Origin: Phycisphaerae bacterium
GTDB lineage: Bacteria > Planctomycetota > Phycisphaerae > Phycisphaerales > SM1A02
Length of the DNA stretch: 22,265 nucleotides
Reading direction: 5' to 3'
NCBI GenBank assembly: GCA_002591705.1
Contig: PAAB01000013.1
Span: forward strand, 33,519-55,783
Shown here: positions 16,585-22,265 of the stretch, in pieces
Layout of the letters: each line of letters begins with the position of its first letter
How positions within the stretch are numbered: position 1 is the first letter of the stretch
The notes under the pieces: generated by a model
What the model was told of the DNA's origin: nothing
The model's database searches: none
The model's input: only the letters and a program-made list of their open reading frames with translations
Position numbers and translations under genes: made by a program

Positions 16585-17496
16585 TCAGGACACCGCCGGC
16601 GGAGGGCCGGCAGGAATGAAATCGATGCTGCGAGCCGCGGGAAGACAGCCGGCGGATTCCCCTTCCTCGAGGAATCTTCGCACGGCACGTCGCCCGAGAT
16701 CCTGAAAATCCAGCGTCCATCGGTTGACGTACATCTCCACGAACTCGTCGGCGCGACCGCGGTCGATGCCCCGGCCGAACTCGAGGGCATAGGACAGGGC
16801 ACGCTCACGATTGTCCATTGCCCAGAGCACCGATCGCTGCAGGATTCCCGTGATCTCCTCGAGGGTACCGGGGCCCCATCGATCCTCCAGATCACGCCTG
16901 ATCACGTTTCCACCCAGCGGAAGCGGCAGTCCGGTCTCCCGCTCCCACCAGACGCCCAGATCCTCGACCAGATGCAGCCCCTGATCTCGATAGGTCAGCT
17001 GCCCCTCATGGATGATCACCCCGGCGTCGGCTTCTCCCGCGGCGACCCGGTCGCCGATCGTCTCGAAGTCCACGGCCTGCCAGGTGAGATCCGAACCACG
17101 ACACATCATCCGCAGGGTCGCCAGGGCGCTGGTGCGATCGCCCGGCACCAGCACGTGCGGCGATCCGGACAGGAGCGATTCGAGATCGCACGGGGACGTG
17201 GTCACCAGCTTCGGGCCGTAGCCGTCGCCCATGGACGCACCGCACGCGGTGAAGGCGTAGCGGTCCGAGACCCGCGGGTACTGCGCGCAACTGATGGCCG
17301 TGATCTCCCACGTCCCGAGTTCGGACTCCCGGTTGAGACGCTCGATGTCACCCGTCACCAGTTCGAAGGACCATCGTCCCGTATCGACCTCGGGCCCTTC
17401 CCCCTCCATGCCCACCAACGGCCACCACATGAAGGCATCGTCGGGATCCGGACTGTGGGCAAGCCGCAGATGGAACTCGTTGGCGTTGGCACTCAC
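16585..17496 (-). CDS. mqnD: MqnD-like 1,4-dihydroxy-6-naphthoate synthase
   Basis: A 303-residue protein of the MqnA/MqnD (VitK2_biosynth) periplasmic-binding-fold family. The N-terminus carries LAHSPDPDDAFMWWPL (12-27), a typical MqnD opening. The catalytic-type IIHEGQLTY block (161-169, His163) follows, then GVWWERETGLPLPLGGNVI. MqnD converts cyclic dehypoxanthinylfutalosine to 1,4-dihydroxy-6-naphthoate in the futalosine route to menaquinone. GTG 17496 shares GTGA with the upstream ligase stop (17493-17496), and a GGGGAGAG ribosome-binding site lies just ahead, so the start is well supported. No other mqn gene is in the window. A related solute-binding-like protein of unknown role cannot be excluded, but the motifs fit MqnD best. 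Confidence 0.85.
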   Translation of the reverse strand: MSANANEFHLRLAHSPDPDDAFMWWPLVGMEGEGPEVDTGRWSFELVTGDIERLNRESELGTWEITAISCAQYPRVSDRYAFTACGASMGDGYGPKLVTTSPCDLESLLSGSPHVLVPGDRTSALATLRMMCRGSDLTWQAVDFETIGDRVAAGEADAGVIIHEGQLTYRDQGLHLVEDLGVWWERETGLPLPLGGNVIRRDLEDRWGPGTLEEITGILQRSVLWAMDNRERALSYALEFGRGIDRGRADEFVEMYVNRWTLDFQDLGRRAVRRFLEEGESAGCLPAARSIDFIPAGPPPAVS

Positions 17497-18977
17497 TTGC
17501 TCTCCCCCCCCGCCGTCTCGAGGAGCGGCCTCAACGCACGACGCTGGATCTTGCCCGTCGGATTCCTGGGCAGCGATTCGAGCACCCTGATGTCACGAGG
17601 AACCTTGTAAGGCGGCAGCACGTCCCGGCAGAAGGCGCGGACCTCGGCGAGCTCGATGGACCCACCTTCGACGAGTTCCACGAACGCCACCGGGACCTCG
17701 CCGCGGGCCGGATCCTTCTGACCGACGACCGCCGCGTCCGAGATGGCCGGATGGCGATTCAGCACCTCCTCCATCTCACGGGGGAAGACATTCTCCCCGC
17801 TGATGATCAGCATCTCCTTGATGCGACCGGTGATGGACAGGAAGCCGTGCTCGTCCATTCTTCCCATGTCGCCGGTACGGAAGAATCCTTCGGCATCGAA
17901 CACGCCTGCGGTCGCATCGGGCTGCTTGAAGTAGCCGGCCATGACGTTTCCGCCCCGGATCCGGATCTCACCATCGTGCCCCGGATCCAGTCGCTCGTCG
18001 TGCTCACCGACGATGATCTGCTCGACGCCCGGCAGCGGCTGCCCCACGGTCCCCCGACGCTCGCATTCCGGCAGCGTCCAGTTCGTCACCGGAGCGGTCT
18101 CGGTCAAGCCGTACCCCTCGCAGATGCGCACGCCGAAGCGGTCCCGGAAGCCGTCGTAGACGGCGTCCGGCAATGGCTCGCCGCCCGAGACGATGTACCG
18201 TACGCCGGCGAAGTGATCCGGTGTCGCGGTCTTCGCCTGCAGCAGGGCATTGTACATCGACGGAATGGCGATCAGCGCCGAGGGACGATGTTCCTTCAGC
18301 AGGCCCAGCACCTTCGTGACCTGGAACTTGGCGTTGTAGTAGACCCGGCACCCGATCGACATCGGGAGCAGCGTGGTGACGGTCAGTCCGAAACTGTGGA
18401 ACTGCGGGAGGACGCCGATGAATCCGTCGTTGCGTCCGAACTTCGCCCATTCGACGCATTGGGCGATGTTCGTCGCGAGATTGCCGCTGGTGAGCATGAC
18501 TCCCTTCGGGCGACCCGAGGTTCCCGAGGTGTAGAGAATCACGGACACGAAGTCGTCGTCCCTCCGCGGAAGCCTCCGCAACGGGGGCAATCCCTTGAAT
18601 GACATCTCGTCGATCCGGATGACCTCCACCCCCGGCGGCATCGAACCGAATCGGTCCAGCATCGGCCCGACGGTGATGACCACATCCAGTTCGGCGTCGT
18701 CGATGATGAATTCGAGCTCCTCGCGCGACACCAGATAGTTCAGGGGCACGATCGTCCTTCCCAGCAGCCAGCCCGCGACGATCGCCGCCGCGGTCATGCC
18801 CGACGTGGGCAGGAAGATCCCCACACGGGGCCGGCCCGACTTCCGCTCCACGGCCCGGGCCAGATGAAGAGCCATGATGTACAGCGTGATCCCGTTCCAG
18901 GATCGAAAATCATCGACCGCGAACACCCGGAACGGGTGCCTCTGCCACTGGCGAACGATGGGGCGGGCGACTCGCAT
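17493..18977 (-). CDS. AMP-forming acyl-CoA synthetase / ligase
   Basis: A 494-residue member of the ANL adenylating superfamily, which activates a carboxylic acid with ATP and transfers it to CoA or a carrier protein. It shows the P-loop YTSGTSGRPKGVMLT (149-163), GYGLTETAP (288-296), the hinge TGDMGRMDEHG (368-378), GRIKEMLIISGENVFPREME (384-403) and the C-terminal catalytic lysine in NPTGKIQRR (K476). Length is normal for a compact fatty-acid or aryl acid ligase; the substrate cannot be told. ATG 18977 is preceded by GGGAG about 15 nt away, a rather long spacing. First gene of a unit with the mqnD-like gene (4-bp overlap). A role feeding an acyl or aryl acid into quinone or lipid metabolism is only a guess. 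Confidence 0.93.
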   Translation of the reverse strand: MRVARPIVRQWQRHPFRVFAVDDFRSWNGITLYIMALHLARAVERKSGRPRVGIFLPTSGMTAAAIVAGWLLGRTIVPLNYLVSREELEFIIDDAELDVVITVGPMLDRFGSMPPGVEVIRIDEMSFKGLPPLRRLPRRDDDFVSVILYTSGTSGRPKGVMLTSGNLATNIAQCVEWAKFGRNDGFIGVLPQFHSFGLTVTTLLPMSIGCRVYYNAKFQVTKVLGLLKEHRPSALIAIPSMYNALLQAKTATPDHFAGVRYIVSGGEPLPDAVYDGFRDRFGVRICEGYGLTETAPVTNWTLPECERRGTVGQPLPGVEQIIVGEHDERLDPGHDGEIRIRGGNVMAGYFKQPDATAGVFDAEGFFRTGDMGRMDEHGFLSITGRIKEMLIISGENVFPREMEEVLNRHPAISDAAVVGQKDPARGEVPVAFVELVEGGSIELAEVRAFCRDVLPPYKVPRDIRVLESLPRNPTGKIQRRALRPLLETAGGESK

Positions 18978-19102
18978 AATTCTCGTGCTCCCTGAACTGG
19001 TGACATGCCGGCCGAAGGTCCGATACAGTTCTGGTGCACGGCCTCAGCGGTGCAGTGTATCCAACCCGGCCTCATGAAGGCCCCAGACTCCGGAGCCCCG
19101 TG

Positions 19103-19891
19103 ATGTACAGGTCGTCAGCAGCGTCCATGATCATCGCCGCGTCACTTCTGACCGGCTGCCAGCCGCAGGGCGGCCCCACCATCGATTCCGCCTCCCGGCA
19201 GTACGAGAACGGGTCGATCAGCCTGGCAAAGCGGGACGCCCAGCGAATCTACGAACGGGGCGGGAATGACGGTCCCGAGGCCGCCTGGCTCATCGGGCTC
19301 TGCGACTACCGACATGGCCGTACGACCGCCGCCCGCGCCGCCTTCGAACTTGCGGCCGACTCCCCCGACCCGGTCCTCGCGGCCCGGGCCAAGGCCATGA
19401 TCGGCCAGACGCTTCTGGAGGACGGCCAGCCCGCGGCGGCCGCCGTGCAGTTCGAACACGCATGGCCGGAGCTTCGAGGAGACGACCGGTCGAACTGTGC
19501 CCGGCACGCCGCAACCGCGTGGAGTCAGGCCGGTCGCCCCGACCTTGCCCAGCAGTGGCAGGATCGAATCACGTCCAGTTCCGGCTCCACCACCAACGTC
19601 ACTGCGAATATGGGCAGCAGCACCGGCCCCGAGCGTGCCGGCAATTACACGCTTCAGGCCGGAGCCTTCAAGAAGGTTGACGGCGCCCGAAGAGCCAAGG
19701 ACATGATGACCCGAGTCGCCGCTGGGTCCGGATTCGGACCGGCCAGTATTCGCACCCGAACCGATCGACATGGACGAACGCTCTACCTGGTCCAGATCGG
19801 CTCATTCGAAACCAGACAGCAGGCCATTACGGCCTCACGGGGCATGGACGAACATGAACTCATGATCGTGACCGTGGATCCCTCCAGCTGA
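19103..19891 (+). CDS. SPOR-domain lipoprotein with TPR-like middle
   Basis: A 262-residue protein with a short signal and lipobox LLTGC (Cys19), so it is expected to be lipid-anchored in the envelope. The middle (35-150) is helical with TPR-like units (EAAWLIGLCDYRHGRTTAARAAFELA, AMIGQTLLEDGQPAAAAVQFEHAW). A serine/threonine/glycine linker (156-180) leads to a C-terminal SPOR domain (180-258; NYTLQAGAFKKVDGARRA, then LYLVQIGSFETRQQA), a fold that binds denuded septal peptidoglycan. The protein therefore probably works at the division site. ATG 19103 is chosen over upstream in-frame codons because CCGGAG lies 7 nt before it and the signal peptide starts there. It is divergent from the acyl ligase, with 125 bp between. 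Confidence 0.87.
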   Translation: MYRSSAASMIIAASLLTGCQPQGGPTIDSASRQYENGSISLAKRDAQRIYERGGNDGPEAAWLIGLCDYRHGRTTAARAAFELAADSPDPVLAARAKAMIGQTLLEDGQPAAAAVQFEHAWPELRGDDRSNCARHAATAWSQAGRPDLAQQWQDRITSSSGSTTNVTANMGSSTGPERAGNYTLQAGAFKKVDGARRAKDMMTRVAAGSGFGPASIRTRTDRHGRTLYLVQIGSFETRQQAITASRGMDEHELMIVTVDPSS

Positions 19892-19927
19892 AAAAGACAA
19901 CCGGGCCCCCCTTGCGGGGTGACCCGG
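19891..19927 (-). terminator. Intrinsic terminator of the PEP-CTERM-like gene
   Basis: Arms CCGGG (19901-19905) and CCCGG (19923-19927) enclose a second CCCC/GGGG stem with a small loop. Read on the minus strand the hairpin is followed by TTGTCTTTTT (19900-19891). It lies about 60 nt after the stop of the minus-strand gene at 19988. On the plus strand it starts 9 nt after the SPOR gene stop but has no T-run, so termination is mainly for the minus-strand gene. Confidence 0.75.
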
Positions 19928-19987
19928 CTGGAATCGGTTGGCAAGGACCGGCGGAAGCGAACAAGCCGGCATGCACCAACCACAGTT

Positions 19988-20530
19988 CTAGTTTCGTGGC
20001 CGCCTTCTGCGGCGTCCGGTGAACGCAGCCCCGGCGAAGATCGCCAGCACGCCCGGAGCCGGAACCAGATTGATTGCGAGGACGCCTCCGAGCCAGGTGC
20101 CCGCCGGGTCTCCGCTGCCGTCATCCCAGACACTGGCCGCAAAGGCGTTGACGACGCCGTCTTCGGGGATGTAGTACCCGGCATCGAGCAGATCCACAGT
20201 GAGGTTCACCGGACCGAACTGCCCGAATGCGCTCTGGTTGGGGAACGGAAAGAAGTAGTACAGAATCGAATCGCCGTCGGCATCGGCCAGCTGCACGGCG
20301 AGAATGGCCTCGTCGGCGAAATTCGGCGTGTTCGTGTTGGAGAAGGTCTCGAGCACTCCATCGATCAGGCTGATGGAATCGATCTGCGCACCGGGATCGG
20401 CACTTTCGAAACTTCCGATCGGATTGAGTCCCGTGCCGTACTGATCGACGCCGGCGAGATCGAACAGGATGCTCCCCGAAGCGCTGGCACCCAGTGAAAG
20501 GGCCATCAATGTCGCTGCCGCAATACGCAT
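19988..20530 (-). CDS. PEP-CTERM-like exported protein
   Basis: A 180-residue protein. Residues 1-20 form a signal peptide (MRIAAATLMALSLGASASG), and the body is small and aspartate/glycine-rich with beta character. The tail is VPAPG (156-160), a hydrophobic stretch VLAIFAGAAFTG and RRRRR. This is the three-part sorting signal (PEP variant, membrane span, basic tip) recognised by exosortase and common in Phycisphaerae. The protein is expected to be exported, processed and released or attached at the surface; its function is unknown. ATG 20530 is set by GGAGAA about 7-8 nt upstream. The frame remains open to 20590 but that would hide the signal peptide. A 7-bp inverted repeat lies 20 nt upstream and a terminator lies downstream, so it is a single-gene unit. 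Confidence 0.85.
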   Translation of the reverse strand: MRIAAATLMALSLGASASGSILFDLAGVDQYGTGLNPIGSFESADPGAQIDSISLIDGVLETFSNTNTPNFADEAILAVQLADADGDSILYYFFPFPNQSAFGQFGPVNLTVDLLDAGYYIPEDGVVNAFAASVWDDGSGDPAGTWLGGVLAINLVPAPGVLAIFAGAAFTGRRRRRPRN

Positions 20531-20827
20531 CCCATTCTCCGGCGTGTACTCGATTCGCACAGAACGAATCGTCTTATCGTCAACCAGCACAAGGTTGGAT
20601 CGACAATTTCCGAAGGCAACGACGGCGCATCGATATCAGCGACCCCCGGTTGACGGTCGCCACGATCATTCGGATGAACGGAAGAATCGGTGCGTCCTAC
20701 CCAGACTCACCAGTCGTCACATCCGATACTCCGGGGCGACCCGAACAGTTTCCGCAGGAGGTACGCAGGTGGTTCCCGTAATGTTCCTGTTTCCAATGCT
20801 TTTGAAGCATGTGCGACGGCCGGGGCA
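20531..20827. other. Intergenic stretch between aminotransferase and PEP-CTERM-like genes
   Basis: About 297 bp without a secure gene. It holds the inverted repeat at 20551-20571 next to the PEP-CTERM gene and, near its other end, the perfect hairpin ATGCTT-TTG-AAGCAT (20796-20810), which has no T-run on either strand. A possible small plus-strand frame begins at 20769. No convincing promoter pair was found. Confidence 0.6.
20551..20571. repeat. Inverted repeat (7-bp arms) upstream of the PEP-CTERM-like gene
   Basis: CGATTCG and CGAATCG are perfect inverted arms separated by 7 bp, ending 20 bp before ATG 20530. It could be an operator or a 5'-leader hairpin in the message. The arms do not extend further. 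Confidence 0.5.
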
Positions 20828-20867
20828 TCACCCCATCGATGCAATCACGTCGGCCAATCGCCGGTAG
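20769..20867 (+). CDS. Possible small protein (32 residues), unconfirmed
   Basis: A GTG at 20769 is preceded at 7-nt spacing by a perfect AGGAGG (20756-20761). The frame runs 32 codons to TAG at 20865-20867. The peptide begins with a hydrophobic stretch (VVPVMFLFPMLL) and continues with a basic, histidine-rich part (KHVRRPGHH). That could be a small membrane protein, or it could be chance. It overlaps the last 40 bp of the aminotransferase gene on the other strand. Only the ribosome-binding site and the hydrophobic start support it. Confidence 0.2.
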   Translation: MVPVMFLFPMLLKHVRRPGHHPIDAITSANRR

Positions 20868-22006
20868 TCATCGGGACGGTTGTAGGCCTGCGCCGAGATA
20901 CGCAACCACAGCTTGCCGCCCCAATCCATGATGGGGACCTCGATGGAGTGTTCGCGCAGCAGCAGGTCATGCAGTTCCACATCCGAATGATGCTTGGATC
21001 GAATGCCCTCGGGAAGCTCCAGAGTGGCCATGGATCCGATCGGACTGCCGTCCAGGGGAGTGATCGGATTGACCCCCCAGGCAGCGCACAGGTGGTCATG
21101 CCCCCAGACCGCAAGTCGATGGTTGTGCTCCCGCAACGCGCTCCACCCCCAGCGGGACTCGATCCAGTCAAGAACGAACGGAATGCATCGCCACGGGGTG
21201 TAGTCCCTCGTCCCCTGCCAACTGAACTCCTCGGTGTGCCCCTGTTCGTAGCCATGACTGATGATGGCCGGATGCAGCGTCGAAACCCGCGAGGGGTCGG
21301 TGGCGATGAATGCGGCGCCGACGGGTGCACAGACCCACTTGTGGAGATTCCCGACGTACCAGGTCGCTCCAAGGGAATCGAGATGCAGGGGAATCATTCC
21401 GGGACCATGGGCGCCGTCGACCAGCACATCGATTCCACGCTCACGGGCGATGCGGACCAGCGATTCGATGGGGAACACGATCGCCGTCGGAGACGTGATG
21501 TGATCGACCAGCAGAAGCCGGGTCCGGCCGCTCAGAGCCTCGAGAATCGGCTGAATCATCGAGTCGTGGTCGTCGATCGGCAATGGGATTCCGACCACCT
21601 TGACGACCGCACCGGTCCGGCGCGCGACGTAGCGGACGGTCTGGTGAACCGCGTTGTAGGCATGGTCGGGAATCACGATTTCGTCACCCGGCGACAACTC
21701 GATGGATCGCAGGATGGAGTTGACGGCTTCGGAGGCGTTTGCGACCAGATCGACGCGATCCGGAGTGGAGCCGATGAAGGCGGCCAGACGGGCACGGATC
21801 GAAGGCAGCAGTTCCTCCATCTCGGCAACGATGGACTGGACCGGCTGGGTCTCGAAATCGTGCCGCAACTGGGCCTGGTGCTCGAAGACAGGACGGGGCC
21901 TGGCTCCGAAACTTCCGTGATTCAGGTAGGTCACCTCCGGGTCGAGCATCCAGGACGCGGCGAGATCGTCCTCGAGCGGACACGGAGCAACTACGGTTTC
22001 GATCAT
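20828..22006 (-). CDS. Class V aminotransferase, isopenicillin-N-epimerase-like
   Basis: A 392-residue pyridoxal-phosphate enzyme of fold type I. The N-terminus has YLNHGSFG (27-34), typical of the isopenicillin-N-epimerase-like branch. ANASEAVNSI (90-99) is the cofactor-phosphate region, VDGAHGPG (196-203, Asp197 and His200) contacts the cofactor ring, and GNLHKW (219-224) carries the Schiff-base Lys223. WLRIS (Arg369) binds the substrate carboxylate. Family members include epimerases, cysteine desulfurase-like and ergothioneine C-S lyase-type enzymes; the substrate is not readable here. No beta-lactam genes are nearby, so the family name should not be taken as function. ATG 22006 has no ribosome-binding site, but TAGACT lies exactly 6 nt before it, suggesting a leaderless message. 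Confidence 0.92.
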   Translation of the reverse strand: MIETVVAPCPLEDDLAASWMLDPEVTYLNHGSFGARPRPVFEHQAQLRHDFETQPVQSIVAEMEELLPSIRARLAAFIGSTPDRVDLVANASEAVNSILRSIELSPGDEIVIPDHAYNAVHQTVRYVARRTGAVVKVVGIPLPIDDHDSMIQPILEALSGRTRLLLVDHITSPTAIVFPIESLVRIARERGIDVLVDGAHGPGMIPLHLDSLGATWYVGNLHKWVCAPVGAAFIATDPSRVSTLHPAIISHGYEQGHTEEFSWQGTRDYTPWRCIPFVLDWIESRWGWSALREHNHRLAVWGHDHLCAAWGVNPITPLDGSPIGSMATLELPEGIRSKHHSDVELHDLLLREHSIEVPIMDWGGKLWLRISAQAYNRPDDYRRLADVIASMG

Positions 22007-22012
22007 GCCGAC

Positions 22013-22018
22013 AGTCTA
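22013..22018 (-). promoter_or_regulatory. Candidate -10 box (TAGACT) for a leaderless aminotransferase mRNA
   Basis: TAGACT on the minus strand, matching 4 of 6 consensus positions, sits exactly 6 nt before ATG 22006, the same spacing as the TAGAAT boxes before the ABC ATPase and pssA. No Shine-Dalgarno is present between. No -35 box is seen. Confidence 0.35.
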
Positions 22019-22103
22019 CTCCGACCCGAACGGGACTCCACGGGGCCTGGAGGGACCAATAATGGCACTACAGCAACGGCCGTAGGGGGCGATTATCCGA
22101 AAG

Positions 22104-22132
22104 TTGATATTTGGTGCCTGTTAGGCTAACGT
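22104..22132 (+). promoter_or_regulatory. Candidate promoter TTGATA-N17-TAACGT
   Basis: TTGATA (22104-22109) and TAACGT (22127-22132) are spaced by 17 bp on the plus strand in a locally AT-richer stretch. A start near 22139 would transcribe the repeat-rich right end. The -10 match is weak. GTTAGGCTAAC (22120-22130), an inverted repeat with 5-bp arms, overlaps the end of the spacer and the -10 box and might be an operator. Confidence 0.3.
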
Positions 22133-22138
22133 AATCCG

Positions 22139-22265
22139 GACATCAAATCCGATCTTGAAAGTCAAGCAGCCGATGGTTTCCGGTCGAGATGGAAGCGGCA
22201 TGCAGGAAGCCCCAACATGTTGGGGGTTGGACGGGCTCAAGCCACGAGGGAAGGGTGGCCCGTCA
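22139..22265 (+). other. Repeat-rich right end, possible structured RNA or start of an unknown element
   Basis: This stretch has several strong inverted repeats in a row: CTTGA-AAG-TCAAG (22154-22166), the 16-bp perfect palindrome CCCCAACATGTTGGGG (22210-22225) and ACGGG...CCCGT with an inner CCAC/GTGG (about 22231-22263). Two short plus frames, from ATG 22173 and ATG 22217, reach the window edge open, but neither resembles a known protein. I cannot tell a structured RNA from an intron or mobile-element end, or from ordinary sequence, without what follows. Confidence 0.3.

Noticed and set aside
20796..20810. Hairpin ATGCTT-TTG-AAGCAT as terminator of the aminotransferase gene
   Set aside because: The stem is short and AT-rich and no T-run follows on either strand.
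20690..22129. 479-codon plus-strand frame opposite the aminotransferase gene
   Set aside because: The minus strand shows all PLP-enzyme motifs; the plus frame has no domain.
1..22265. tRNA, rRNA, CRISPR array or insertion sequence
   Set aside because: No T-loop-like cloverleaf, no regularly spaced direct repeats and no transposase or integrase motifs were found by eye; a covariance-model scan could still find a small RNA.

Overview
The window looks like chromosome from a high-GC bacterium, most likely a planctomycete of the Phycisphaerae type. This is an inference. It rests on a short exported protein with a VPAPG / hydrophobic / RRRRR tail (a PEP-CTERM variant common in that group), a YdjY-type lipoprotein, an MqnD-like enzyme of the futalosine menaquinone route, and a large AsmA-like protein. 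I see no rRNA, tRNA, CRISPR array, transposase, integrase or phage gene. Coding density is very high: apart from about 300 bp at 20531-20827 and about 260 bp at the right end, the genes nearly touch.

Left third (1-9000, minus strand): six genes in one compact row, read right to left. They are an AsmA-like envelope protein, a LOG-family nucleotide-binding protein, a lipoprotein of unknown function, phosphatidylserine synthase (pssA), glutamyl-tRNA synthetase (gltX) and a conserved protein of unknown function that runs off the left edge. Gaps are 6-23 bp and two junctions are 4-bp stop/start overlaps, so this is probably one operon, perhaps with internal promoters. The theme is mixed envelope and lipid work plus tRNA charging.

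Middle (9000-16100): an NAD(P)-binding sugar-epimerase-like protein (+) meets trpE (-) stop to stop. A MacB/LolD-type ABC ATPase and ruvC (+) follow, and ruvC overlaps the end of a YdjY-type lipoprotein gene (-). Between that lipoprotein gene and the next (+) pair lies a 155-bp control region with a TTGACA promoter and an intrinsic-terminator-like hairpin just ahead of the lipoprotein start. The (+) pair is a double-length 6-pyruvoyl-tetrahydropterin synthase/QueD homologue, translationally coupled to an exported TPR-cyclophilin fusion.

Right third (16000-22265): a minus-strand unit of an acyl-CoA synthetase-like ligase, an MqnD-like protein (4-bp overlap) and a two-ACT-domain regulator. Then come a SPOR-domain lipoprotein (+), a PEP-CTERM-like exported protein (-) with a shared terminator between them, and a class V aminotransferase of the isopenicillin-N-epimerase-like type (-). 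The last ~125 bp is rich in inverted repeats and may be a structured RNA or the start of another element.

I do not see a clear defence or mobile system. The points most worth following up are the terminator-in-leader ahead of the YdjY lipoprotein, a recurring TANNNT box exactly 6 nt before several start codons (leaderless mRNAs), the bimodular pterin enzyme coupled to the TPR-cyclophilin, the insertion in GltX, and the repeat-rich right end.
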